Of a stretch of DNA of 18,083 nucleotides, positions 1-6,905 are shown piece after piece (position 1 is the stretch's first letter; every line of letters begins with the position of its first letter). Below the pieces are notes generated by a model that saw nothing but the letters and a program-made list of their open reading frames with translations, was not told the origin of the DNA and made no database searches. The DNA is from Pseudomonadota bacterium (lineage in GTDB: Bacteria; Pseudomonadota; Alphaproteobacteria; Rhizobiales; Xanthobacteraceae): NCBI GenBank assembly GCA_023442085.1, contig JAEZMT010000161.1, positions 1 to 18,083 on the forward strand, in the 5' to 3' direction. The translations under genes and the position numbers were made by a program.

Positions 1-90
1 CTGCGTCGCGGGGTCGAGGGCGGACATGTTGGACGGGTCGAAGCCGTTCACCATGCCGACGTTGATCTTGCGTTCCTTCACTGCGGTCAT
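1..90 (-). CDS. Probable class-III aminotransferase, N-terminal fragment (cut by left edge)
   Basis: Thirty codons are open from an ATG at 88-90 to the window edge. A strong ribosome binding site, AAGGAGG (read on the minus strand at 107-101), lies 10 nt upstream and overlaps the stop codon of the preceding kinase gene, so translation of the two is probably coupled. The fragment carries NGFDPSNMSALDPATQ. This resembles the N-terminal stretch (NAFDP...LDPATR) that I recall from PLP-dependent class-III aminotransferases and phospholyases found beside APH-type kinases. No catalytic residue lies inside the fragment, so the family call rests on this short motif and on the neighbouring kinase. That a real gene starts here is well supported; its identity is only moderately so. 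Confidence 0.55.
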   Translation of the reverse strand, partial: MTAVKERKINVGMVNGFDPSNMSALDPATQ

Positions 91-106
91 GTGGGAAACG
101 CCTCCT

Positions 107-1180
107 TCAAACGGGCGAGGCCGCGACACCGAGAAAGGTCTCGCTGACCTCCTCGACGGAGCGGCTAAGGAAATGGTCGAGCTGCGACCAGCTCTGGTGC
201 GTGTTGCGCAGAATATAGGTCGCGTTGTCGGGAAATTGCTCGGCCCGCCATGTGGTGATGAGGGCGCGGGCGATGACGCGGGCCATGATCATGTGCGGCA
301 GAAGCAGCAGCTCGTCGTGCGTCAGGTCCGCGACGCCGAGATAGCCGCGCAGCAGGTCGCGGCCGGCATCGAACATGTGGTCCGACCCCACCGGACTCAA
401 CTGGTTGAGCAGCGCGGTCGACAAGTCGATGACGATGGCGGTGCGCACCACGTCCCCGAAATCGATGATGCCGGAGATGAACTGGACCTGACCGCGGTCC
501 ACCACCACGTTCGAGCGGCTGAAATCGTTGTGAAGCACCTGCGTGCGGCAGGATGACAGCCGGCCTTCGAGGGCGCGGAAGCGATCGAGCCCGCGCTCGA
601 GCTGGCGCCGGCGCGCCCTGTCCTCGATGCGCTCCACAAGGAAGGCGAGCTTGGGCAGATGCTGGACGTCCCAGGCGATCTCGCGGGTGTCGTGGGGATG
701 CGAGAAGCCCGCCATGGCGAGGCGCAGGCGGGCGAGGATGGCCCCGAGCTTCGCGCGCTCGTCCGCCGTCGCCTCGATCCGGTCGAGCGGCGTGCCGTTC
801 AGATAGGTCAGCACCCGCACGAGCCGCACCTGCCCGTGTCCGTCCTCGTGGGAGAGGAAGGCGTCGCCCGCCGCCGTGCGCACCACCCGCGGCACGGGAA
901 GGCCGGGATCGGCTTTTGCCACGTAATCCAGCAGCTCGGCCTGCAGCGATATCTCGCGCGGGTCCTCGTCCGGATTGGAGAATTTGGCGATGTGGCGGCC
1001 CTGCGCGCCGTCCACCAGAAAGGTGTCGTCCTTCTCGGTGTCGAGCCGCGTCAACGTCCCCGACACGCCGAAATGGCGGGCGAGAACGGCGACCGCCTCG
1101 TCCGGCGGAATGGAGCGGAAGGCGGTGGCGAGCCCTCCGGCCATGAGAAGGCGGTCGGGCGCGTGGGAGGGCGTCAGCAT
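107..1180 (-). CDS. APH-family small-molecule kinase (aminoglycoside phosphotransferase / hydroxylysine kinase-like)
   Basis: This 357-residue protein has the fold signature of the APH/choline kinase family. A probable ATP-binding lysine is K66 (HIAKFSNP), the catalytic-loop motif HNDFSRSNVVVD has H217, D219 and N224, and the Mg-binding motif IIDFGD spans 238-243. The full length and intact motifs suggest an active enzyme that phosphorylates a hydroxyl group of a small molecule. The gene starts 52 nt after tetR and is followed 16 nt later by a probable class-III aminotransferase. In animals and bacteria such kinases pair with PLP phospholyases (hydroxylysine kinase with phosphohydroxylysine phospho-lyase is the known example), so a metabolic role is more likely than antibiotic resistance. 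The ATG at 1180 has an AGGA about 13 nt upstream; the ATG at 1144 is an alternative without a clear ribosome binding site. The substrate is unknown. Confidence 0.85.
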   Translation of the reverse strand: MLTPSHAPDRLLMAGGLATAFRSIPPDEAVAVLARHFGVSGTLTRLDTEKDDTFLVDGAQGRHIAKFSNPDEDPREISLQAELLDYVAKADPGLPVPRVVRTAAGDAFLSHEDGHGQVRLVRVLTYLNGTPLDRIEATADERAKLGAILARLRLAMAGFSHPHDTREIAWDVQHLPKLAFLVERIEDRARRRQLERGLDRFRALEGRLSSCRTQVLHNDFSRSNVVVDRGQVQFISGIIDFGDVVRTAIVIDLSTALLNQLSPVGSDHMFDAGRDLLRGYLGVADLTHDELLLLPHMIMARVIARALITTWRAEQFPDNATYILRNTHQSWSQLDHFLSRSVEEVSETFLGVAASPV

Positions 1181-1232
1181 GTCGTGTCGTTTTTCCTCGC
1201 GGAAATGGCGCGTTGCCGCTTCGGCCGGGGCA

Positions 1233-1979
1233 TCAGACCTTGGCGATCACGCGCTTCCTCCGGACGGGGGCGGCGGGTTCGGATTGGGGCGGCGCGCGTC
1301 CTGAAGCGTCTTGCGACGTTTCGCCATCGTCCTGCGGCCGGTTGGGAGCACCTTCGGTGAGATAGGCGAGGGTCATGTCGATGATGGTCGCCCGATGCTG
1401 TTCCAGATAGTCGGAGCGCATCAGGTCGCGGTCGAAGATCATCGACAAGGTGAAGCGATTGGAGATGTAGAAATAGCCCATCGCCGAGATCGAGATGTAG
1501 AGGTCGATGGCATCCACGCCCGGCCGGAACACGCCCTTGCGTTCACCCTCCCGCAGGATGGCATCCACGGCGCCGGCGAGGCGGCTGTACAGCTGCCGGA
1601 TGATCGGCGACTTGGCGACGTGGCGCCCGCGATGGATATTCTCCGAGTTCATCATCACGATGACCTCGGGCTCCTCGATGAAGGTCTGGAACGTCGCGTC
1701 GCACAGGCGGCGGATGGCCGCCACGGGCTCGAGGCCGGTGAGGGGGATTTCCTCCTGCCGGCGGCGCATGGCCTCGTAGGTGCGCTCCAGCACCTTCACA
1801 TACAGCTCCTCCTTGGAGCTGAAGTGATGATAAAGCAGGTTCTTGCTGATCTTCGCCCGGGCGATGATGGCGTCCACCCGCGCACCGTCATACCCCCGCC
1901 GGGCAAATTCCATCTGCGCAGCCGCGAGGATCTTGTCCTGCGTCCCGATGGAATCACGCTTGCGGGGCTTTTCGCTCAC
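1233..1979 (-). CDS. TetR/AcrR-family transcriptional regulator
   Basis: The N-terminal helix-turn-helix domain is clear, with the recognition region around ISKNLLYHHFSSKEELY. A long helical ligand-binding domain follows (EPEVIVMMNSENIHRGRH, SAMGYFYISNRFTLSMIF). I prefer the GTG start at 1979 because AAGGAAGG lies 7 nt before it. An in-frame ATG at 2003 would add eight residues but has a poor ribosome binding site. The last ~40 residues are a proline- and polar-rich tail ending in a basic RRKRVIAKV stretch, unusual for the family. The HTH region resembles RutR (SKxNLLYxF.SKE.LY). The gene is embedded in the hyu operon, after the TIM-barrel gene and before the kinase, so it probably controls this operon and the divergent importer, with autoregulation. 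The two operator-like sites at 6765-6775 and 6864-6874 are its best candidate targets. The ligand is unknown. Confidence 0.9.
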   Translation of the reverse strand: MSEKPRKRDSIGTQDKILAAAQMEFARRGYDGARVDAIIARAKISKNLLYHHFSSKEELYVKVLERTYEAMRRRQEEIPLTGLEPVAAIRRLCDATFQTFIEEPEVIVMMNSENIHRGRHVAKSPIIRQLYSRLAGAVDAILREGERKGVFRPGVDAIDLYISISAMGYFYISNRFTLSMIFDRDLMRSDYLEQHRATIIDMTLAYLTEGAPNRPQDDGETSQDASGRAPPQSEPAAPVRRKRVIAKV

Positions 1980-2034
1980 GACCGAGCCTTCCTTTTCAAC
2001 CATGATCCCATGAGGATGCGCGGCACCGCTTCCG

Positions 2035-2898
2035 TCAACCGCTAACTGTGGCGCTAGGGCGCGGTGCGACGAACGGCGCGCAGCGCTCCAGGCTGATGCG
2101 CGTCGTCTCGGCGGGGTCGCGCGTCCACCAGTCGAGCTTGGAGAAGATCTCGATCTCGAACGGGCCGTCGTAGGCGATCTCGTCCAGGAGACGGCGATAA
2201 AAGGCGATATCGATCACGCCGTCGCCCACCATGCCCCGGTCCTGATAGACATCCCGCGTCGGCACCAGCCAGTCGCACAGATGGAAGGTCAGGATGCGCG
2301 CGGGTCCGGCTTCCCGCAGTCCGTCCGCGAAATCCGGGTCCCACCAGCAATGGTAGACATCAGCCACGATGCCCGTGCCGTCGCCCATGGTCTCGACCAG
2401 ATCAAGGCAGTGGCGGAAGGTATTGAGGCACGAGCGGTCGGCCGCGAACATGGGGTGCAGAGGTTCTAGGCCGAGGGAGACGCCTGCCGCGCGGGCATGC
2501 GGCAGAAGCTCGGCGAGCGCGTCCTCCACACGGTTGCGGGCGGCGCGGATATCCTTCTCGCCGGTGGCGAGGCCGCCGGGAACCACCACGAGGCAGGCCG
2601 CGCCGAGATCGTGCGCGGCATCGAGGCGCCGGCGGTTCTCGTCGATGGCTGCCGCGCGGGCGAGGGGATCGGCAAGGTTGACCCACGCGGTCGTGCACAG
2701 GCACGGCACGAACAGGCCCGCCTCGCGGATCAGCCGGCCGGCGGCGGCCGGCGCGATGCCTTCCAGATACTGGTTCCAGACGCCGATGCCCCGCGCGCCG
2801 TGGCGCGCATAGGTGTCCACCGCCTCGGCAAGGGAGAGGGAGGGAGTGGTGATCTGGTTGACGGCGAAGCGTGAGAAATCGCCGGGCACGATGCTCAT
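2035..2898 (-). CDS. Sugar phosphate isomerase/epimerase-like TIM-barrel protein (AP endonuclease family 2 fold)
   Basis: The 287-residue protein fits the xylose-isomerase-like TIM-barrel family (IolE, hydroxypyruvate isomerase, tagatose epimerase). Expected divalent-metal ligands are visible: E145 in LGLEPLHP, D180 and H183 in VADVYHCWWD, H206 in FHLCDW, and E250 in FEIEIFS. The RGMVGDGVID stretch (221-230) matches the R.xPGDG.ID motif common in the family. Its ATG start overlaps the hyuB stop by 4 nt (ATGA), so the two are translationally coupled. These enzymes isomerise or epimerise sugars, keto-acids and related polyols, and the exact substrate cannot be inferred. Its place between the hydantoinase subunits and the regulator suggests it rearranges the ring-opening product or a carbonyl intermediate. 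Confidence 0.85.
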   Translation of the reverse strand: MSIVPGDFSRFAVNQITTPSLSLAEAVDTYARHGARGIGVWNQYLEGIAPAAAGRLIREAGLFVPCLCTTAWVNLADPLARAAAIDENRRRLDAAHDLGAACLVVVPGGLATGEKDIRAARNRVEDALAELLPHARAAGVSLGLEPLHPMFAADRSCLNTFRHCLDLVETMGDGTGIVADVYHCWWDPDFADGLREAGPARILTFHLCDWLVPTRDVYQDRGMVGDGVIDIAFYRRLLDEIAYDGPFEIEIFSKLDWWTRDPAETTRISLERCAPFVAPRPSATVSG

Positions 2899-4637
2899 GG
2901 TGCGGTCCCCGCCATGGCGCTGCGCAGCGCGGCAGTCGCCTGGGCATCGACGGCGCCGTCCACCACCATCACGCCGAAGCCGTCGCGGGCATAGGCGGGG
3001 CTGATCTTGCCGTCCAGCACATCCTCCAGCACGGCTTCCGGCGGGCGCGTCAGGGGATCACCATAGCCGCCGCCGCCGGCCTGTTCGTGCCGGATTACCG
3101 TGCCCTTGGTCACGTTGCGGGTGACCTTGCTGGCCAGCAGTTCGAAATTGCCAGCCTCGGAGAGGAGGTTGCGCGAGAGCGCGCCCGGCTTGCCGCCGAA
3201 CAGGCCGTAGGGCGCATGGGCGTAACGGTCCGCGCGCAGCTGCATCACCGCCTCGTCGGCGAGGAGGCGGTACTGGCGGACGACGCCGAGGCCACCCCGC
3301 GTCTTGCCCGCGCCGCAGGAATCGTCGCGCAGGGCATATTCCTCGATCATGAGCGGGTAGGTCGCCTCCATGATCTCCACCGGCATGTTCGACATGTTCT
3401 GCGACGGGTTCGTCACCGCATCGATGCCGTCCCGCGTCGCCCGCGCGCCGAGGGCGCCGTTGATCATGTCCACCACGATGAAGGGCTCGCGCGTCTCGCT
3501 ATCGTAGCCGCCGAGGCAGACCACCGTGTTGCCGCCTTCGCCGGCCGCGCACACCCGCTCGGGCACGATGGCCGCGAGGGCGCCGAGCACGGTGTCCACC
3601 ACCCGGTAGCCGGTCAGGGCACGGGCGGCGACGGGGGCGGGGAATTCGGGATTGAGCACGCTGCCCTTCGGCGCGCTCACGTCGACGCAGCGATAGAGGC
3701 CGGCATTGTTCGGCACATCGGGGTCCAGCACGCAGCGCACGGCGAGATAGGTGGCCGACTTGACGAAGGAGAGCGTGGAATTGATCGCGCCCTTCACCTG
3801 CGGCGCCGAGCCCTCGAAATCCACGCCGATGTGGTCGCCCTTGACCGTGATGGTCACATGGATCGGGATCTCGCTTTCGTCGAAGCCGTCGCCATCGATG
3901 TAGTCGGTGAACGAATAGCTGCCATCCGGCCAGGTGGCGAAGGCCTTGCGCACGAGGCGCTCGCCGTAATCCAGGAATTCTGCGAGGAATTTCTCCACCA
4001 GCGGAATGCCATACTTCTCGGTGAGGCGCAGGAATTCGCGCTCGCCAAGGGCACAGGTGGCAAGCTGCGCCTCGAGGTCGCCGATGACCAGATCGGGCAG
4101 GCGCACGTTCTTGGCGATGATGTCGAACAGGGTCTTGTTGCGCACGCCCTTGTCGAACAGCTTCAGCGGCGGAATGCGCAGGCCTTCCTGGAAGATTTCG
4201 GTGGAATCCGAGGCGTTGGAGCCCGGCACCCGGCCGCCCACGTCGCAATGGTGGCAGATCACCACGGCATAGCCGATGTGCTGCGCCCCGTCGAAGATGG
4301 GCTTGAACATGAAGATGTCCGGCAGGTGCATTCCGCCGTCATAGGGATCGTTCAGGATGATGACGTCGCCGGGATTGAGGTCGTCGCCATAGTGGCGCTG
4401 GATCGCCTCCATGGCGTCGGGCACGGCGCCGAGATGCAGCGCCACCGTCTTCGCCTGGGCGAGGATGCGCCCCTGCGCGTCGCACATGGTGGCGGAATAA
4501 TCGAGCACGTCGCGCACGATGGGCGAGCGGGCGGTGCGCATGACCGTGTAGGCCATGTCATCGACGATGGATTCGAACGCGCTCTTGAGCACCGCGAAGG
4601 TGACGGGATCGATGGTCTTGTCGGTCTGGTCGAGCAT
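2895..4637 (-). CDS. hyuB: Hydantoinase B / oxoprolinase-family protein, HyuB-type subunit
   Basis: The 580-residue protein matches the HyuB (hydantoinase B) family along its whole length. It shows the N-terminal IDPVTFAVLKSAFESIVDDM, GDVIILNDPYDGGMHLPD at 90-107, CHHCDVGGRVPGS at 128-140, the EIFQEGLRIPPLKL block at 147-160, and a glycine-rich C-terminal GGGGYGDP. HyuB proteins form heteromers with HyuA and catalyse ATP-dependent hydrolysis (or carboxylation, in the related acetophenone and acetone carboxylases) of compounds such as N-methylhydantoin, 5-oxoproline or caprolactam. The gene starts 12 nt after hyuA and overlaps the isomerase gene by 4 nt. The ribosome binding site is weak (GGGA), consistent with coupling to hyuA. 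The substrate cannot be assigned: no N-carbamoyl amidohydrolase or creatinine-pathway gene lies nearby. Confidence 0.95.
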   Translation of the reverse strand: MLDQTDKTIDPVTFAVLKSAFESIVDDMAYTVMRTARSPIVRDVLDYSATMCDAQGRILAQAKTVALHLGAVPDAMEAIQRHYGDDLNPGDVIILNDPYDGGMHLPDIFMFKPIFDGAQHIGYAVVICHHCDVGGRVPGSNASDSTEIFQEGLRIPPLKLFDKGVRNKTLFDIIAKNVRLPDLVIGDLEAQLATCALGEREFLRLTEKYGIPLVEKFLAEFLDYGERLVRKAFATWPDGSYSFTDYIDGDGFDESEIPIHVTITVKGDHIGVDFEGSAPQVKGAINSTLSFVKSATYLAVRCVLDPDVPNNAGLYRCVDVSAPKGSVLNPEFPAPVAARALTGYRVVDTVLGALAAIVPERVCAAGEGGNTVVCLGGYDSETREPFIVVDMINGALGARATRDGIDAVTNPSQNMSNMPVEIMEATYPLMIEEYALRDDSCGAGKTRGGLGVVRQYRLLADEAVMQLRADRYAHAPYGLFGGKPGALSRNLLSEAGNFELLASKVTRNVTKGTVIRHEQAGGGGYGDPLTRPPEAVLEDVLDGKISPAYARDGFGVMVVDGAVDAQATAALRSAMAGTAP

Positions 4638-4649
4638 GGCGCGATCCCG

Positions 4650-6743
4650 TCAGGCGAGGGTGATCAGGAGATTGGCGTGGGCGTCGGCTTCCGCGATGGC
4701 GCCGGGGGGCACTACAACAGTGCTGTCCGCCCCCTCGATGACGGCGGGTCCGACGATGCGCGCCGGGCAGCGCGTGCGCACATAGACCGGCGTGTCCATG
4801 TGGCCCTGATCCGCGCCGTAATAGACCTTGCGGATGCTCTCCGGCTCGCTCGAACCCTCGCCCCGTGCATGGGCGGCGCGGAAATCGATCTTGCCGGGCC
4901 TCAGCCCCCGGCCGATGACCCTCAGGCTCACGACCTCGATGGTGTCGGAGGAGGAGTAGCTGTAGATGGCCTCATAGGCCGCCTTGAACGCCGCGTGCAG
5001 CGCGTCCCGGTCCGCCAGATATGGCACGGAGAGGGACATTTCCTGGCCACGGAAGCGCATGTCCACCTCGCGCGTCACGCTCATCAGGTGCTCGGCCACG
5101 TCCTCGCCCGCAAGCGCGGTGCGGGCATCGGCCTCCAGCGTGGCGAAGGCCGTCTCGGCCTCGGCCGGCTGGAAATCAGCGAGCTTCACGGCGAACGGGC
5201 GGATGAAATAGCGTTCCACGTCGCCGGCCAGCATGCCCATGGCGGTGAACACGCCGGGCGAGGCCGGCACCAGCACCCGCGGCATGGAGAGGAGGCGGGC
5301 GATGTCCGCGGCATGCACCGGGCCGGAACCGCCGATGGCCACCAGCGTGAAGTCGCGCGGATCGACGCCGCGCTCCACCGTCACCGCGCGGATGGCGCGG
5401 GCCATGTTGGCGTTCACCACGTCGCGCACGCCGCAGGCGGCATCTTCCGGCGTGAGGCCGAACGGATCGGCGAGATCGCGGGCGATGGCGGCGCGGGCCG
5501 CCTCCACCGAGAGCGCGCGAGAGCCGCCGGCGAGCTGCGCGGGCAGGTATCCGAGCAGCAGGTTGGCGTCCGTCACCGTGGGGCGCGAACCGCCGATGCC
5601 GTAGCAGGCAGGGCCGGGATCGGCGCCGGCCGAGACGGGACCGACACGCATCAGCCCACCCTGGTCCACATAGGCGATGGAGCCGGCGCCGGAGCCCACC
5701 TCGGCCACGTCCACCGTGGGCACGCTCATCATGTATCCGCCGGCCTTGATGAAACGGCTGGGCGTCGAGATGCCGGCGCGGAACTCATATTCGCTCACGC
5801 GCGTCAGCTCGCCATTCTGCACCAGTGAGGCGGAGGCGGTGGTGCCGCCCATGTCGAACACCACGAGATCCTTGATATCCAGCGCTTCGCCGAGGCGCGA
5901 GCCGCCCACGACGCCAGCGGCCCGGCCGGACGAGATGAAGAACACCGGCTTTTCGCGCGCCGTGCCGGAGGAGGCGAGGGCACCGTTGGAATTGCAGACG
6001 AGCAGCGGCGCGTCGATGCCGGCATCGGCAAGGCCGCGCTCCAGCCGCGTGAGATAGGCTTCGAGCACAGGCCGCACATAGGCGTTCACCACGGTGGTGC
6101 TGGTGCGCTCGTATTCCTTGGCCTCGGGCAGCACCGAGATGGAGCTTGTGACGCGCACCTGCGGGAAGCGCTCGGCGATGAGCGTCGCGGCGCGCTGCTC
6201 GTGGGCGGGATTGCGGTAGCTGTTGAGGAAGCAGACGGCGAAGGAGGAGATTCCGGCGTCGACGAGTTCCTGCGCAGCGTCCAGCACCGCTGCCTCATCC
6301 AGCGGCACGAGAATGGTGCCATCGGCGGCGATGCGCTCGGCCACCTCCTTGCGGTAGCGGCGGGCCACCAGCGGGACAGGCTTTTCCCATTGCAGATCGA
6401 ACATGGACGGAGTGCGCAGCCGGCCGATCTCCAGCACGTCGCGAAACCCCTTGGTGGTGATGAGGCCGGTGGGCGCGCCGACCTTCTGGAGCAGCGTGTT
6501 GGAGCCGACCGTGGTGCCGTGCACCACCTCTGTCACCTCCGCGGGCGTCAGCCGGGCATCGGCGATGATGGCGGCGACACCCTCAAGCACCGCTTCCTCG
6601 GGCGCCGCAGGGGTGGAGGCGACCTTGCGGTGGAACACCGCGCCGCGCCCATCCGCGAGCACGAGATCCGTGAAGGTGCCGCCAATATCGACGCCGATGC
6701 GCGCGCCTGTCGAGGTGCGCTCCAGGCCGGTGAGTGTCCCCAC
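4650..6743 (-). CDS. hyuA: Hydantoinase A / oxoprolinase-family protein, HyuA-type ATP-binding subunit
   Basis: The 697-residue protein has the hallmark features of HyuA. The N-terminal ASKHA-type phosphate-binding motif GVDIGGTFTD spans 17-26, HGTTVGSN spans 75-82, GFRDVLEIGR spans 99-108, the second nucleotide motif FDMGGTTAS spans 296-304, and GPVSAGADPGPACYGIGG spans 368-385. It should bind ATP and activate the ring amide for its HyuB partner in the cytoplasm. The start is a GTG at 6743, supported by AAGGAG 7 nt upstream. An ATG 5 nt further upstream is out of frame and leads only to a short shadow frame. It is the first gene of the minus-strand operon, directly behind the divergent control region. 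No frameshift or missing motif was seen. ATP-dependent hydantoinase, oxoprolinase and caprolactamase activities are all possible. Confidence 0.96.
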   Translation of the reverse strand: MGTLTGLERTSTGARIGVDIGGTFTDLVLADGRGAVFHRKVASTPAAPEEAVLEGVAAIIADARLTPAEVTEVVHGTTVGSNTLLQKVGAPTGLITTKGFRDVLEIGRLRTPSMFDLQWEKPVPLVARRYRKEVAERIAADGTILVPLDEAAVLDAAQELVDAGISSFAVCFLNSYRNPAHEQRAATLIAERFPQVRVTSSISVLPEAKEYERTSTTVVNAYVRPVLEAYLTRLERGLADAGIDAPLLVCNSNGALASSGTAREKPVFFISSGRAAGVVGGSRLGEALDIKDLVVFDMGGTTASASLVQNGELTRVSEYEFRAGISTPSRFIKAGGYMMSVPTVDVAEVGSGAGSIAYVDQGGLMRVGPVSAGADPGPACYGIGGSRPTVTDANLLLGYLPAQLAGGSRALSVEAARAAIARDLADPFGLTPEDAACGVRDVVNANMARAIRAVTVERGVDPRDFTLVAIGGSGPVHAADIARLLSMPRVLVPASPGVFTAMGMLAGDVERYFIRPFAVKLADFQPAEAETAFATLEADARTALAGEDVAEHLMSVTREVDMRFRGQEMSLSVPYLADRDALHAAFKAAYEAIYSYSSSDTIEVVSLRVIGRGLRPGKIDFRAAHARGEGSSEPESIRKVYYGADQGHMDTPVYVRTRCPARIVGPAVIEGADSTVVVPPGAIAEADAHANLLITLA

Positions 6744-6764
6744 GACATATCTCCTTCGCTATTG

Positions 6765-6775
6765 GACTAGATGGT
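6765..6775 (-). promoter_or_regulatory. Operator-like site 1 (ACCATCTAGTC on the minus strand)
   Basis: On the minus strand this reads ACCATCTAGTC. It differs by one base from site 2 and matches 10 of the 14 specified positions of the known RutR operator TTGACCAnnTGGTCAA when flanks are included. It lies 21 nt upstream of the hyuA start codon and overlaps the proposed -10. The likely binder is the TetR protein encoded in the operon (inference). Confidence 0.45.
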
Positions 6776-6800
6776 TAGTTAGGATCGCCACCTCCGTCAA
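6772..6800 (-). promoter_or_regulatory. Putative sigma70-type promoter of the hyuA operon
   Basis: On the minus strand TTGACG (6800-6795, preceded by C, giving the alphaproteobacterial CTTGAC form) is followed after 17 nt by TAACCA (6777-6772). The -35 is near consensus and the -10 is weak, as expected of a regulated promoter. The -10 lies inside the operator-like site at 6765-6775, so a bound regulator would block it. Confidence 0.45.
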
Positions 6801-6803
6801 GAC

Positions 6804-6825
6804 ACGATTTGCACAAACGATTTGC
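6804..6825 (+). repeat. Tandem direct repeat ACGATTTGC (two copies, 13-bp period)
   Basis: ACGATTTGC occurs exactly at 6804-6812 and 6817-6825, and a degenerate third copy, GCGATTGG, begins at 6827. The repeats sit in the centre of the divergent control region, just upstream of the hyuA -35. They could be half-sites for an activator, but there is no evidence for a particular protein. Confidence 0.5.
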
Positions 6826-6863
6826 TGCGATTGGTGCATAAATCCTCTTGCATGACATATTGG

Positions 6864-6874
6864 ACCATATAGTC
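6864..6874 (+). promoter_or_regulatory. Operator-like site 2 (ACCATATAGTC on the plus strand)
   Basis: ACCATATAGTC lies within GACCATATAGTC (6863-6874), a 12-bp palindrome with one mismatched pair. It differs by one base from site 1 and also matches 10 of 14 specified positions of the RutR operator consensus. It lies 31 nt upstream of the binding-protein start and covers a TATAGT -10-like sequence, a placement suited to repression. Confidence 0.45.
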
Positions 6875-6905
6875 TCATTTCGATGCCGAAGAGGGGATCG
6901 CAATA

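Larger units (their letters stand above)
6744..6905. promoter_or_regulatory. Divergent control region between hyuA and the ABC importer
   Basis: This 162-bp gap is clearly richer in A/T than the flanking genes and separates two head-to-head operons. It holds a minus-strand promoter candidate (TTGACG, 17 nt, TAACCA), two operator-like elements in inverted orientation, a tandem direct repeat in the middle, and ribosome binding sites at both ends (AAGGAG for hyuA and GAGGGG at 6891-6896 for the binding protein). The plus-strand promoter is less clear: a TATAGT -10-like hexamer at 6868-6873 has no well-spaced -35. Confidence 0.8.

Noticed and set aside
107..1180. Reading the APH-family protein as an antibiotic-resistance gene
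   Set aside because: Its position in a catabolic operon and coupling to a probable PLP enzyme point to a metabolic kinase; no mobile-element or resistance context is present.
2871..5828. Very long plus-strand open frame (985 codons) opposite hyuA, hyuB and part of the TIM-barrel gene
   Set aside because: The translation is dominated by H, R, G, A and D with no recognisable domain, as expected for the antisense frame of GC-rich coding sequence. The opposite strand encodes well-conserved HyuA and HyuB.
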